DNA of 59,305 nucleotides from JAXHUM01 sp034189325 (GCA_034189325.1 JAXHUM010000089.1:1-59305); one strand, 5' to 3'; numbered from the stretch's first letter, positions 1 to 9,474 are shown. Notes: generated by a model not told the origin, from the sequence alone. Numbers and translations: made by a program.

Positions 1-569
1 TGATCTTCAGGGATCTGCTGGATGAGGGATTCACCGGCAGGGAAATACGCTATTGGCTGCTCAGTCGGCATTATCGAAAACCTATCTTCTTTTCTCGTGG
101 TAAACTGAAGGCGGTGAAGAACACCATTGCCCACATCGACATGTTTGTACAGAAGCTCCATCTCATGAGACCTGCCTCCGACAGTCTCGACATTGACCAG
201 CATGTCTATGATTTGAGACGAAAGTTTACAGGGTCGCTGGACGATGACCTCAACACAGCCGGTGCCCTTGCCGCCCTATTCAGCTTCATACATACGATGA
301 ACCTCATTGTTGATCAAAACGGCCTATCAGCACCTGGAAGGAAGGAAGTCCTCAACGCCTTGGAGGATATCAATTCTGTCTTGTGTGTTATGGATCTGGA
401 ACTCCTTGAGCCGGATAAAGAGATGAGAGATCTGCTTGAAAAGAGAGAACAGGCCAGAAAGGAAAAGAGGTGGGACGAGGCTGATCGCCTTCGTGACGAG
501 CTGAAGCAGATGGGAGTGGAGGTTACCGATACCAAAGACGGTCCTCTCTGGAGGCGAGTGAGAGGCTAG
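1..569 (+). CDS. cysS: Cysteinyl-tRNA synthetase, C-terminal part (5' end outside window)
   Basis: The frame is open from the window edge (first whole codon at position 3), so the catalytic N-terminus lies upstream. The visible 188 codons begin with the class I CysRS segment around IRYWLLSRHYRKPI, followed by the KL..V.N.. helix and the helical DALR-type anticodon-binding region. They end in the family's usual tail: R..KRWDEADRLRDELKQMG, then a short VTDTKDGPLWRR stretch. The enzyme charges tRNA-Cys in the cytoplasm. The next gene is convergent, 90 bp away, so this is the last gene of its transcript. Identification rests on strong family resemblance; only the missing 5' part is uncertain. Confidence 0.95.
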   Translation, partial: IFRDLLDEGFTGREIRYWLLSRHYRKPIFFSRGKLKAVKNTIAHIDMFVQKLHLMRPASDSLDIDQHVYDLRRKFTGSLDDDLNTAGALAALFSFIHTMNLIVDQNGLSAPGRKEVLNALEDINSVLCVMDLELLEPDKEMRDLLEKREQARKEKRWDEADRLRDELKQMGVEVTDTKDGPLWRRVRG

Positions 570-658
570 ACCGACTCGAGGCCTTTACATCACCTGTTCA
601 AAGCTCCGATGATCAGCCTGTAATACTGAAGACATTCGAAAGCTTCCGACAATAAACA

Positions 659-3600
659 TCAGGTGGATAAAACAGGCGCCCCGTTCTCCTGGCCTTTCTC
701 TCTTATACGATGGACAAACAATGAGAGCAGGGCCGGGATAACAAAAAGGGTGAAAAGAGTGGACATGGCGAGTCCTCCCAATAGTACGCTCCCAAGTCCC
801 CGATAGAGTTCGCTCCCCGATCCTGTGGAGACCACGAGTGGAAGCATGGCAAAGAGGCTCGTGAAGGCGCTCATAAAGATGGGACGAATTCTTGTCCTGA
901 CAGCCTCGGTGATCGCCTCTTTTCCCATGAGTCCCCTGTATCGGATGTTGTTCAGCGTCTGGTAGACGATGAGAATAGCGTTGTTGACCACCGTCCCTAC
1001 GAGAATAACAAACCCAAGCATTGTCAGCACATCAAAACCCTGTGGACCGATCAGAAGGTTCACCAACTTCAATCCAACAAGGCCCCCGGCGCCGGCCAGC
1101 GGCACGGTAAAGAGGATAATCAAAGGGTAGAAGAAATTTTCAAAAAGGGCCGACATCAAAAGATATATGATCACCACTGCTAAGAGAAAATTCCATTGAA
1201 GAGCGAGTCTCGTATCTCTGAGCTTGTCCGCGTTACCGCCGACGGCAACATGAACATTTCCGATTTTGTCGCTCTTTTTGAGTGGCGATATGATATCATT
1301 CTTGATCTTCTCAATGGCTGCTTCCAGGGGTATGGAGTTGGGAGGAGTGACCTGGAGTTTAACTGTTCGTTTTCTCTCGAGGTGATCGACCTGCGTCATC
1401 CCCTGAGTGTAGACAAGTTGGGCAACATCTCCGATACGAATGATATCGCCGTAGTGGTTCACGATCAGGCCGTTAAGTATATCTTCAGGGGTCTGGTATG
1501 TGGCGTCATCACCTTTAAGGATCAGGTCTATACTCCTTTTCCCCTGCGGCCGGTATTCTCCTATTTTACGACCATCCATCAACACATCCACGTAGATGCC
1601 TAACTGGGCCTCTGTCAACCCGTTGGCTGCCAATTTGATTTTGTCAGGGAGAATGTTCACCTCAGGATAGCTTATTTCAAGTGAAGGCACAGGTCTTATC
1701 TGGGTCCCAGGTATGGCGGCGGCAATGCTCCCGTAGAGGATCTGACCGGCCGCGATAATCTCATCGAGTCTTTCTCCCGAGATATTCACATCCAAAGATC
1801 TGCCTCCGCCAAGATCCGACTGAAAAATCCCCGGCTGAATGCTTACGCCGAACATGTCCGGAATCGATCGGATGAGACCTGTAAAAAAGGGAATCAGAGT
1901 CCTGGCCTCTGTCTCGCTGCTGCTGCTTGCTCCAAAGAGAGATATGCTTGAAGACGCCACATAAAACATGTCTGATATTTTTGACATTCCATTGATTTTC
2001 TCGGTGTCTCCTTCTTCACCCTCAAACGGCTTGACTTGATCAAACAGGTAATCGCCGATCTCTTGTCGTTTCTCAACCGAAGCGCCGGGCGGTGGGATCA
2101 GGATACTGAGTATGAAATTTTGATTCCCTTGCGGGAGGTACTCGGCCCGGGGCAGCAGGGATATTATCAGAGAAACAGAGAGCGTCGTGAACAAGATCAC
2201 GGCGACAATGCTGGTCAGCCTGCTTCTCAAGGATTGTTTTGAAAGGTTCATCAGCAAACCAACAAAGAAGGTGCCGACTTTGGCGATCTTGTCGTTGTTT
2301 GAGTTGTTGGTACGATCAAATCGCTTGTAGAATTGATTGGAGAGGGTGGGTATCACGGCGATTGAGACGAACAGGCTGATAATTATGGAAAAAGTAATCG
2401 CTATGGCAATGTCTCTGAAAAGCTGTCCAGCCTCTTCCTGAATGAAGATAACAGGTAAAAATACCGCTACTGTGGTCACCGTAGAGGCAAATACCGCGCC
2501 CAATACCTCTCGTGTGCCGTCATAGGAGGCCTCGAAAGGAGTTTTTCCGAGTTTGCGGTGACGATCGATGTTCTCCAATACAACAATTGAATTATCGACA
2601 AGCATGCCCACGGCAAACGAAATCCCTGCCAGACTGACCACATTGAGATTTCTCTGAAACACCCATAAAAAGATAAAGGTTCCGATGACCGATATGGGAA
2701 TGGCGATAGCAGTTGTCAAGGTGGAGGTGATGCTCCTCAAGAAAATCAGGAGCACTATGATGGCCAGAGCCCCCCCGATAAGGACATTTCTTTTTACGAT
2801 ATTGATAGCCGTGTTGATATAGGGTGTCTGATCGTAGACCCATTTTAGGTACAAATTGTTCTCAGAGAGCATCCCGTTGTTGAGTTCGTCGACCACTTGG
2901 TGAACCCGCTCGACGAGTTTGATCACGTTGGTGCCTTGCTCTTTCAGGATCCCAATGGCTATAACCGGATCTCCTTTCTGCAAATTCGACACGTTCTTTT
3001 TTTCGTATCCCAGTGAGCTTCGGGCAATATCCCTGAGGAAGACCCGTCGTAATCCGTCCTCATAAATCATGACACGCAGCGGGTCTTGATAGGCCTGAAA
3101 CTGGCTGAAAGTCCTGATCCTGTAGTCTTTCTTTCCGATACCCAAGACCCCTGCCGATTCATTTTGGTTTGCCCCTTGTATTCGGTCTATGACATGGTTG
3201 ATCGTCGTTTGATGTTGGGCCATTTTTTCGGGGTCTAGAATGATGTGCAGCTGATTTTCCGTTCCTCCGGCCACAAAGAGAGACCCGACGCCCTCAACCC
3301 TTTCAAGATATTGTCTTATTTCATCTTCAAAAAATGTCCTATACTTGTCTATTTCATGAAAATCGCCTGTTTTCATCTTGAGCATGATCCATATGATAGG
3401 CGAATTCTGCGCTCCGGCAGCGTCAATAGTGGGCCTTTTGGCGTTTTCAGGGTATCCCGAGATCTCCTCCAACTGATTGGATACACGTAAGACCGAGTCA
3501 TCCAGGTCTGTTCCAACCTTGAATGTCAAATTAACTTCACCGTAACCATTGTAGCTGGAGCTCTCCATGATGATCAAATTCTGAAGACTCTTGAGGGCCT

Positions 3601-3805
3601 CCTCCTGCTTCTCTATGATCTCCTGTTCAATCTCGTAGGGTGTCGCGCCGGGCCATTGGGTATTAACGGTTACTTCCGGGAGTTCCACGTCGGGAGTCAG
3701 TTGCACAGGGAGTCTGTTCATTCCGATAAGCCCGAAAAGAACGATCAGAATGACAACGACGGCTATGGTAATAGGCTTGAAAATGGCGTATTTGACAAGA
3801 TCCAT
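659..3805 (-). CDS. RND-family efflux pump inner-membrane subunit (AcrB/SwrC type)
   Basis: A 1048-residue proton-driven efflux transporter of the inner membrane. It has the duplicated RND layout: TM1 at residues 10-30, a large periplasmic loop, a TM2-6 block from about 340, a second loop from about 560 to 850, and TM8-12 at the end. The TM4 proton relay reads GMLVDNSIVVLEN with Asp404 followed by Asn405, where AcrB has two Asp; the D-N form is common in the SwrC/YerP-like branch. The ATG overlaps the stop of the fusion-protein gene (TAATG), so the two are translationally coupled. No outer-membrane channel gene is nearby, so a TolC-type partner must be encoded elsewhere. The substrate cannot be read from sequence. 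Confidence 0.93.
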   Translation of the reverse strand: MDLVKYAIFKPITIAVVVILIVLFGLIGMNRLPVQLTPDVELPEVTVNTQWPGATPYEIEQEIIEKQEEALKSLQNLIIMESSSYNGYGEVNLTFKVGTDLDDSVLRVSNQLEEISGYPENAKRPTIDAAGAQNSPIIWIMLKMKTGDFHEIDKYRTFFEDEIRQYLERVEGVGSLFVAGGTENQLHIILDPEKMAQHQTTINHVIDRIQGANQNESAGVLGIGKKDYRIRTFSQFQAYQDPLRVMIYEDGLRRVFLRDIARSSLGYEKKNVSNLQKGDPVIAIGILKEQGTNVIKLVERVHQVVDELNNGMLSENNLYLKWVYDQTPYINTAINIVKRNVLIGGALAIIVLLIFLRSITSTLTTAIAIPISVIGTFIFLWVFQRNLNVVSLAGISFAVGMLVDNSIVVLENIDRHRKLGKTPFEASYDGTREVLGAVFASTVTTVAVFLPVIFIQEEAGQLFRDIAIAITFSIIISLFVSIAVIPTLSNQFYKRFDRTNNSNNDKIAKVGTFFVGLLMNLSKQSLRSRLTSIVAVILFTTLSVSLIISLLPRAEYLPQGNQNFILSILIPPPGASVEKRQEIGDYLFDQVKPFEGEEGDTEKINGMSKISDMFYVASSSISLFGASSSSETEARTLIPFFTGLIRSIPDMFGVSIQPGIFQSDLGGGRSLDVNISGERLDEIIAAGQILYGSIAAAIPGTQIRPVPSLEISYPEVNILPDKIKLAANGLTEAQLGIYVDVLMDGRKIGEYRPQGKRSIDLILKGDDATYQTPEDILNGLIVNHYGDIIRIGDVAQLVYTQGMTQVDHLERKRTVKLQVTPPNSIPLEAAIEKIKNDIISPLKKSDKIGNVHVAVGGNADKLRDTRLALQWNFLLAVVIIYLLMSALFENFFYPLIILFTVPLAGAGGLVGLKLVNLLIGPQGFDVLTMLGFVILVGTVVNNAILIVYQTLNNIRYRGLMGKEAITEAVRTRIRPIFMSAFTSLFAMLPLVVSTGSGSELYRGLGSVLLGGLAMSTLFTLFVIPALLSLFVHRIREKGQENGAPVLST

Positions 3806-4863
3806 TAGTCCTCTCCTGCTATCTGGACCATCTGACCTGCCCTCAATCGTTCATTACCCTCGACAACAACGGGCATTCCCGTGGAAACGGCGGCCCCCAC
3901 AATCCCGGCGTGTTTACCTGCGTAGGTCACGATGTTGATAGGTATGGGAACAGCCTTGTTGTCTTGGACGGTAAAGATAAAATCCTTCCCCCTGAAGTTT
4001 ACAAGGGCATCACGGGGCACCATATTCATCATTCGCTTGTCGCTGATCGGGACATAGGCCGTCACAGACATATTTTCAATAATGACTTTCAGTTCGGGTA
4101 GCCTGACCTTCAGAAAGACGTTTTTCGTTTTCTGATCTGCGATCGGAATGACCCCGTCGATTGTCCCTTTCAGTGTTTCTCCGAAGGCGTTAAGCGTCAC
4201 ATCGATGGGGGCCCCGGACTTCGAGTATTTCAGTAGATTTTCAGCTATCGGGATTTTTGCGTAAAGATCGTGGATCGACCCGATTTGACAAATGGCTTTA
4301 CCCTGGACAAGCCAATCACCGACATCGACATGTTTCTGAAGGACGAGGCCGTCAAACGGCACTTTTATGATGCTTTTCGATTTCAGCAGTCTGTTCTTTT
4401 CAAGGCTCTCTTTGAGAACCTCCTTTTCCTCAAGCAAATCAAGGTAAGAAAACTTGAGATTGTCATAGGCGTTTTCGCTCGTGACCTTATCCCTGTAAAG
4501 TTCTTCATATCGCCTAAGGTCTTTTTCAGCTTTTCGTATGCGGATATCCACCTGTTTGATCCTCAATTCGCCGATGCGGATATCCTTGTCCAAGAGGTTC
4601 GTATTAATCCGAACCAATCTCTGACCTCTTGTGACCCTGTCCCCTTGAGAAAAGGAAGTCTCCTCCACAAGCCCCGCTACCTCCGTGGATACGTGGCTCA
4701 ATTTATCAAAGACTAGAATACCCAAGGCCTTTGTGCGTTTAAAGGCCTCCTTTTCAATGATTTTGGAGACTCTGATTTTTGCGGGCGGGGGGACATTTTC
4801 ATCGGCGGCAAGGGTAAGACCAGGTAAAAACAACAACAAAAACAACAGGTGTACTTTTTTCAT
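3805..4863 (-). CDS. RND efflux periplasmic adaptor (membrane fusion protein)
   Basis: A 352-residue HlyD/AcrA-type adaptor linking the RND pump to an outer-membrane channel. It starts with a signal peptide (residues 1-19, hydrophobic run ending LTLA-A). A first lipoyl half (about 50-85, VAGLVEETSFSQGDRVTRGQ) is followed by a charged coiled-coil hairpin (about 90-150), the second lipoyl half (about 165-195, FDGLVLQKHVDVGDWL) and beta-barrel segments. It lacks the lipobox Cys seen in AcrA, so it is probably held by its interaction with the pump. It is the first gene of the two-gene operon. A promoter candidate lies about 30 bp upstream and AGAGG precedes the ATG. Confidence 0.92.
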   Translation of the reverse strand: MKKVHLLFLLLFLPGLTLAADENVPPPAKIRVSKIIEKEAFKRTKALGILVFDKLSHVSTEVAGLVEETSFSQGDRVTRGQRLVRINTNLLDKDIRIGELRIKQVDIRIRKAEKDLRRYEELYRDKVTSENAYDNLKFSYLDLLEEKEVLKESLEKNRLLKSKSIIKVPFDGLVLQKHVDVGDWLVQGKAICQIGSIHDLYAKIPIAENLLKYSKSGAPIDVTLNAFGETLKGTIDGVIPIADQKTKNVFLKVRLPELKVIIENMSVTAYVPISDKRMMNMVPRDALVNFRGKDFIFTVQDNKAVPIPINIVTYAGKHAGIVGAAVSTGMPVVVEGNERLRAGQMVQIAGED

Positions 4864-4891
4864 CTATAACCTCTTTTTTCATCCTCTTTGA

Positions 4892-4919
4892 ATTATGCCA
4901 CGAACATGATCCATGTCCC
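4892..4919 (-). promoter_or_regulatory. Candidate sigma70-type promoter of the RND operon
   Basis: Read on the minus strand there is GGGACA, a 16-bp spacer, then CATAAT, ending about 29 bp before the fusion-protein ATG. Four of six and five of six bases match the consensus. Found by eye only. Confidence 0.35.
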
Positions 4920-5840
4920 GGTGTGCCGGGTAAGGCCTGTTTCGCAAAGGCCCATCCTCTTTGTCGCTCACTGTCATTGCGGTGAACAATGCTTATGTCG
5001 CATCACTCAAGCTTAAGGGACTCGGGATTTCCGACCGAGCTCCTATCATGCTCAATGAGGTTATTGAGGCCGATTCATGGCATAAGTTCCGGAAGAGCGG
5101 GATAGGGCGCCTTTCTTGCCCAGGCTCAGGGATGACGGTCTCTGAAAATCCTCTTCCGGGGGGTTGCCTATCCTTCAAGATTGTGCTGTTTTCCATACTT
5201 GTCAAATGAAATTACACACGTGGCCAAGGTCTCCGACCAGTAGCGTGGAGAGACTTTCCATTTTGTAAACGCTGAATACCCCATTATCTCTCTCCTGTAA
5301 AGGGAATACAAAAGCCTTGTTCTCCGGCTTTGTCCCAAATGCGTGAATGTTTGTCCAGGCCCCTTTAGCTAGATTTCTTCGCGGCAGCTCTTGAGACGGA
5401 GTCAACGGTTTTTTATTGTCCTGTATGCGGCAAAGGAGAAAGTTCCCGATTTCAGGTAGACATGAGATCTATTTGGATATATAGTTTCCCAATTCCACCT
5501 TAATATAAGCTCTTTTAAAGAACCTTAACGAACAAGTTTGTCGTAGAGACCTGCGAGTTGGATCTGTTTCTTTTGGCTTTGCCGTCATAGAGAAGAGACG
5601 ATTCCATGGATAAAGGGCTTCCGAAGATACGATCTCCTGACAAGAGTCGCGCGGTCGGCAAATGAATGGGGTGCCGATCTTACCAATTCTGGCGTTTTCA
5701 GTAAATTCTATCAAAAACAGGTATAGAGACTTCCTCTTTAATGAGGTTTTTGAAGAGATGCGGCATTGGCATCACTTGCGGGATTTCTTATGTGTTTGTG
5801 TGCAAGCACGCATATCACTGTCTTGACTCATAAACTATTA
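4920..5840. other. Non-coding stretch, nothing recognised
   Basis: About 920 bp between the divergently transcribed fusion-protein gene and the binding-protein gene. Only short, low-complexity open frames occur on either strand, with no convincing ribosome binding site or recognisable product. Near 4933-4951 there is a small GGCCT/AGGCC hairpin. The length is unusual for this compact chromosome and suggests eroded sequence or an unrecognised RNA, but nothing specific can be supported. Confidence 0.4.
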
Positions 5841-5852
5841 AGGAGGTGGATG

Positions 5853-7202
5853 ATGGCTAAAGGAAAAAGAATGAGGTTGTCTTTGATTTTGAGTTCTATT
5901 TTTGTATGGACGTTGTTGGCTTTCACTCACACAGAGGCACAATCAGAGGTCCCGGAGGTGGTAAATATAAGGGTCGGAGGGGTGTCGACGCTGAGCGGAC
6001 CGGGGGCCATGTGGCATGGACCCGGTTCGAGGGGCGAAATCGATTACTTCAAACATTTCAACAAGCAGGGCGGTATGGAATATAAAGAGCCTGACGGCTC
6101 TACACACCGCTTCCTGATCGATCATAAATATGAAGACTGTGTGTATAACCCGAGTAAGGCCGCGACCTGTTACGGCAGATTGAGGGATTGGGGCGCACAT
6201 ATGATAACCACCCACGGGTCAAGCCCGGCCTCCGGCTTTATAGCCCTGGCCAATCGAGATCGTGTACCGGTTATACACATATGGTCCGTTCATGTGGATC
6301 CGGCTGGGTATATGGAAAACGTGAATGATAAATACCTCTTACCCAATGCAACCACAAATGTAGACACCACGGCCCAATTATTGAACGGATTTAAAAGAGG
6401 GGTCTGGGATAAAAAGCATCCTGGAAAGCCTTTCAAGGTCGGGATCATTGCTTTTGACAACCCTCCCCGTCGATTGTACAAAGGGAGGAAAGTAAAGGGC
6501 TTCTACAAACATGTAGGTATTGATCTGGTTGGTGTGGAAATTGTCCCCATCAGTGTGACTGATGTCACTGTTCAGCTCAAACGCCTTCACAGCGCTGGTG
6601 CCAGGACCGTTGTTATAGATCATATCACAAGTGGAGCGAAAGTCGTTCTTGAAGATGCCGAACGGATCGGGATCAAAGATGAAATGAGCTTTGTTACCTG
6701 GTTTAATGTGCTCCGTGATTTCCTGGCGGCCCCGGACCTGTTTCATGGCATTTATAATCCCTATGGACCGGTATGTTATTACACCAAGGACAGGTGCAAA
6801 AGGGCTGAGGAGGTTGCCAAAATCTATCTGGATACCGATAAAGATTATTGGGAGTACCGGGTAGACTGGATGATGCATGTCCACCATGTTTTGGACGCCG
6901 CCATGCTCGGTGTGAAGAGCTGTCTTGAAAAGTATGGATATGATGGCTTTACCCGGGAGGGACTAAGGGACTCCCTGTTCAGCTTGACTGAAATCGACAC
7001 AGGCCTCTGCCCGAAATTTACAATGGACCCCACCTTCCCCTACACCTATCCCTATATTCAGGTGTGGCGACTGGATGCCCACAAAAAACAGTGGGATAAG
7101 GTGGGACCGATCGTCGCCCCAGGGCCATCCCTTTACCAGCCGAGATGGAATCCATCGGATGACCCAAAAATCGTGCTGACAAACTACTATCAATGGCCCT
7201 GA
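5853..7202 (+). CDS. Branched-chain-amino-acid-type ABC transporter substrate-binding protein
   Basis: A 449-residue periplasmic binding protein of the LivJ/Peripla_BP_6 family. A signal peptide covers about residues 1-29. The mature part opens with VVNIRVGGVSTLSGPGAMW, the usual first strand plus ligand loop, and continues with the two-lobe fold. The start at 5853 is chosen because AAGGAGG lies 6 bp upstream; an ATG three bases earlier would be only 3 bp from it, and an upstream frame extension is not needed. It resembles the binding protein at 14179 in architecture but stands alone between long non-coding DNA and a terminator. It could be an alternative receptor for the permease encoded at 12187-14121 (inference). 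Confidence 0.87.
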   Translation: MAKGKRMRLSLILSSIFVWTLLAFTHTEAQSEVPEVVNIRVGGVSTLSGPGAMWHGPGSRGEIDYFKHFNKQGGMEYKEPDGSTHRFLIDHKYEDCVYNPSKAATCYGRLRDWGAHMITTHGSSPASGFIALANRDRVPVIHIWSVHVDPAGYMENVNDKYLLPNATTNVDTTAQLLNGFKRGVWDKKHPGKPFKVGIIAFDNPPRRLYKGRKVKGFYKHVGIDLVGVEIVPISVTDVTVQLKRLHSAGARTVVIDHITSGAKVVLEDAERIGIKDEMSFVTWFNVLRDFLAAPDLFHGIYNPYGPVCYYTKDRCKRAEEVAKIYLDTDKDYWEYRVDWMMHVHHVLDAAMLGVKSCLEKYGYDGFTREGLRDSLFSLTEIDTGLCPKFTMDPTFPYTYPYIQVWRLDAHKKQWDKVGPIVAPGPSLYQPRWNPSDDPKIVLTNYYQWP

Positions 7203-7247
7203 TAGCGCAGTGACGCAGTTTGTGCTTTTCTTTGAATGAAGAGCGAA

Positions 7248-7278
7248 TACAGATAGAGGATATTTCTCTATCTGTATC
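7248..7278 (+). terminator. Hairpin terminator between convergent genes
   Basis: A perfect 12-bp stem (ATACAGATAGAG with its complement) closes a 7-base loop. On the plus strand it is followed by a pyrimidine-rich CTGTTCTTTCTT. It sits in the 85-bp gap between the binding-protein gene and the convergent HIT gene and may serve both. Confidence 0.7.
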
Positions 7279-7287
7279 TGTTCTTTC

Positions 7288-7674
7288 TTAATAGGCCATC
7301 TTTTCCGGGATGACGCCCCTCACACCACCCCTCGGTAAGGGGGTGTCTCCTTTCCTCCTGGGAATCAGGTGGATATGGGCATGCATGACGGTTTGACCGG
7401 CAGATCCGCCACAATTGACTCCGACGTTGAATCCGGTCACTGAAGGATCTTTTTCCAGGATTCTGTTTTTCATTAATACGATTAAGTCTTCGGCATCTCT
7501 TCTCTCCTGAGAGGTCATAGTGAAAAAATCGGGGGTATGTCTTCGGGGCATTACGAGCATATGGTGCCTCGTTACCGGATACCTGTCTTCAATTGCGATT
7601 GCCGTGCCCCTTTTTTCCACAATCCGTTCATTCAGCCTGTCAGCGCAAAAGGGGCAGTTTCTCTGATCCTCCAT
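7288..7674 (-). CDS. HIT-family nucleotide hydrolase/transferase
   Basis: A 128-residue histidine-triad protein. The diagnostic HAHIHLI motif is at residues 98-104, with His98, His100 and His102, preceded by G.NCG..AGQTV as in Hint/Fhit-like enzymes. An N-terminal CPFC (7-10) is common in the bacterial branch and may bind zinc. Such proteins hydrolyse nucleoside phosphoramidates or dinucleoside polyphosphates in the cytoplasm; the exact substrate is unknown here. Length is typical. It is followed by the bidirectional terminator, and 119 bp separate it from the upstream HD-domain gene, with which it may share a transcript. Confidence 0.93.
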   Translation of the reverse strand: MEDQRNCPFCADRLNERIVEKRGTAIAIEDRYPVTRHHMLVMPRRHTPDFFTMTSQERRDAEDLIVLMKNRILEKDPSVTGFNVGVNCGGSAGQTVMHAHIHLIPRRKGDTPLPRGGVRGVIPEKMAY

Positions 7675-7793
7675 TATGCTACCTTATCTCCAACAATCAT
7701 TGGGCAGGGTATTTGGTGCCTATCTGTATATCATAAACCCGGGAGTCTTTTTGGTCACCTATGCTAGTCGCGATTTGCCATGAAGATTCTGTG

Positions 7794-8567
7794 TTATAAC
7801 GAATAGGAGTCAAACAACCTCCGCTCGGTTTCACCCTCAATGTGCGCAGTCACCTCAATGAATGGTCGCAGAGGTGAATATCTCAGTTTGTTTTTCAACA
7901 ATTCATCAATCTGAAAAATCCCTGCCGAATTGGTGAGCCTGATCTCAATGCAGACTGGTTTGTGTGCGCCCTTTTTGATATTCACTCCGTCGACGGCCTG
8001 AGCGGAAACAGAATGGATATTCACCTTTCCCGCCTCAAAGGGGATACGGGAACGTCCTTCCGTCATATCAGTTGCGTCGGCTATCTTCAGGACCCCCGCT
8101 TCGATGGTGAGACATTTTTCGTTTGCGTCATGAGCAATAACGGCGTGCAAAGTCTCAGATACTATGGTTGTCAAATCCGGTTCCTCATAGATTCCCTCCA
8201 ACAACTCACGGGCCTTTCGAAATGCAATGAAGAGACTGTATCTTTCATGATGATCCCGGTTTACCGAGATTCCAGTATCGTGGAGGCAGGCGGCCAGCAC
8301 CACAATCACCTCTGCATCCTGATTGGTCAATCCATGATCTTTCACTACACTCGGTTCAACGCCTCCTTTGACGAGCAAGCGGACAATACGTAGCGCCGCA
8401 TTGGCCACAATACGAATATGCACCTCGCCATGATCACTAATGCCCAAACGATCTACCGCATTGACATTGGCGCATTTCCAAATTTGAAACAGCTCTTGAT
8501 CCGCATTGATTCGATCTAGAAGAAGCTGTAGTTTCTTGTTGTCACGCACGGGTATTTTAAATGTCAT
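7794..8567 (-). CDS. HD-domain phosphohydrolase-like protein
   Basis: A 257-residue soluble protein with the HD metal-binding signature: His50 in the first helix, the His97-Asp98 doublet in AACLHDTGI, then DHHERY at 105-110, and a later HD pair in VIAHDANE. The HD superfamily hydrolyses phosphoester bonds of nucleotides or cyclic dinucleotides. There is no attached signalling domain, and the last third is beta-rich and unrecognised. AAGGA lies 6 bp before the ATG. Its natural substrate cannot be told from sequence; similar predicted metal-dependent phosphohydrolases occur in archaea and anaerobic bacteria. Confidence 0.8.
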   Translation of the reverse strand: MTFKIPVRDNKKLQLLLDRINADQELFQIWKCANVNAVDRLGISDHGEVHIRIVANAALRIVRLLVKGGVEPSVVKDHGLTNQDAEVIVVLAACLHDTGISVNRDHHERYSLFIAFRKARELLEGIYEEPDLTTIVSETLHAVIAHDANEKCLTIEAGVLKIADATDMTEGRSRIPFEAGKVNIHSVSAQAVDGVNIKKGAHKPVCIEIRLTNSAGIFQIDELLKNKLRYSPLRPFIEVTAHIEGETERRLFDSYSL

Positions 8568-8690
8568 GGATATTCCTTATCCTGATGTTTGCTGTGTTTG
8601 GCCGAGGGCACCGGATGATAAGCTCGCCTTGACAAGCGATGCCGCAATTACCCATATTGCCTGTTCGCTTATCTATGTTGATGCCCTTCA

Positions 8691-8718
8691 CCCTACGTCT
8701 CCCACGTTAGGGTTTTTC
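8691..8718 (+). terminator. Plus-strand terminator-like hairpin without an obvious gene
   Basis: CCCTACGT and ACGTTAGGG pair (8 bp with one bulged T) around a CTCCC loop, directly followed by a run of five T. Orientation is plus strand, yet the nearest upstream gene is on the minus strand. Confidence 0.55.
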
Positions 8719-8906
8719 TTCTATCATGTAGCAGAACAATGAGGTTTTGTTCAGTAAAAAAATGATTCTACCTTAAAATAAAAAAGGCCTGTCTCTGATT
8801 ATTCTCGTCAGTGTCGATGATCTGCAGGTCTGCTCTATGTGGGAGCTGATAAGTTGATTGAAACAACACGGCAAATGATCAATACATTCATGCCAATAAA
8901 AAAGGG

Positions 8907-8934
8907 TTGACAAAATAAAAAAAATAGTTAATAA
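8907..8934 (+). promoter_or_regulatory. Candidate sigma70 promoter for the liv cluster
   Basis: A perfect TTGACA box at 8907-8912, then 16 bp of A-rich DNA and TAATAA at 8929-8934. It would give a leader of more than 500 nt before livG. No better candidate was seen closer to the gene. Confidence 0.4.
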
Positions 8935-8971
8935 GACCGGACAACAAAGGAAGGCGATAGCCTGAACGTTG

Positions 8972-8992
8972 AACTAACTCGTTAGAGTTTTT
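8972..8992 (+). terminator. Possible attenuator hairpin in the liv leader
   Basis: AACTAA and TTAGAGTT can fold around a CTCG loop with a two-base bulge, followed by T5. It lies about 40 bp after the promoter candidate, so it could be an early terminator or attenuator. The stem is short and A/T-rich, so support is weak. Confidence 0.25.
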
Positions 8993-9474
8993 AAATAATT
9001 TATCTGGTGTGAGGGAGTGTTATAGCGGAACTCCATGAATGTGTAGAGGTAATCAACTTGGCCCTATTCGAAGGATGAAGGCCTTATGCAGATGTAATAT
9101 GTCGGCCGATAAGCGATCGGGCCGGATTTTCATAGTTGCCAACCTATCCATGAGTTTTGTAGCACACCTTTGAGACTCTGAAGATGATCCTCAGGTTCTC
9201 TTTCACCTCAGGAAATTTGCTGTCAAAAGCAGCAACCATACCCCTACTTATTAGTGAATTCTGTGCCTCACGTCTCTGCAAATTGACTGCTGACTATTCA
9301 ATCGGATAGCGGGTATCCAACGATTTATACCACCTGTAGCAAATCCGCGCCCTGCCAAAAGAAATAATTGTGGTTGGGCCTTCTACAGGACGTAAGTGGT
9401 TTGAAATCCGAATTAATTTTATCTTACAAAGTTTTTGTTCCCAGCACTACTATAAGAAATGGGACCAGGTAGTT

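Larger units (their letters stand above)
8568..9474. other. Long upstream region of the liv cluster
   Basis: About 900 bp without a credible gene between the divergent HD gene and livG. It holds a plus-strand terminator-like hairpin at 8691-8718, a sigma70-like promoter candidate at 8907-8934 and a second small hairpin with T-tract at 8972-8992. From 9000 to 9474 I see nothing specific. Confidence 0.5.

Noticed and set aside
4961..5714. Several 67-82 codon frames on both strands
   Set aside because: No ribosome sites, no domain, and they overlap one another; likely random frames in non-coding DNA.
5762..5786. TTGGCATCACTTGC resembling a sigma54 promoter before the binding-protein gene
   Set aside because: The GG to GC distance is 8 instead of 10 bases, which breaks the -24/-12 spacing rule.
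8949..8962. AAAGGAAGGCG near the liv promoter resembling the internal block of the 142-bp repeat
   Set aside because: Only about 10 bases match and the flanks do not; chance similarity.
9370..9474. Upstream extension of livG by 35 codons
   Set aside because: No ribosome site and no family resemblance; LivG proteins begin near 9475.
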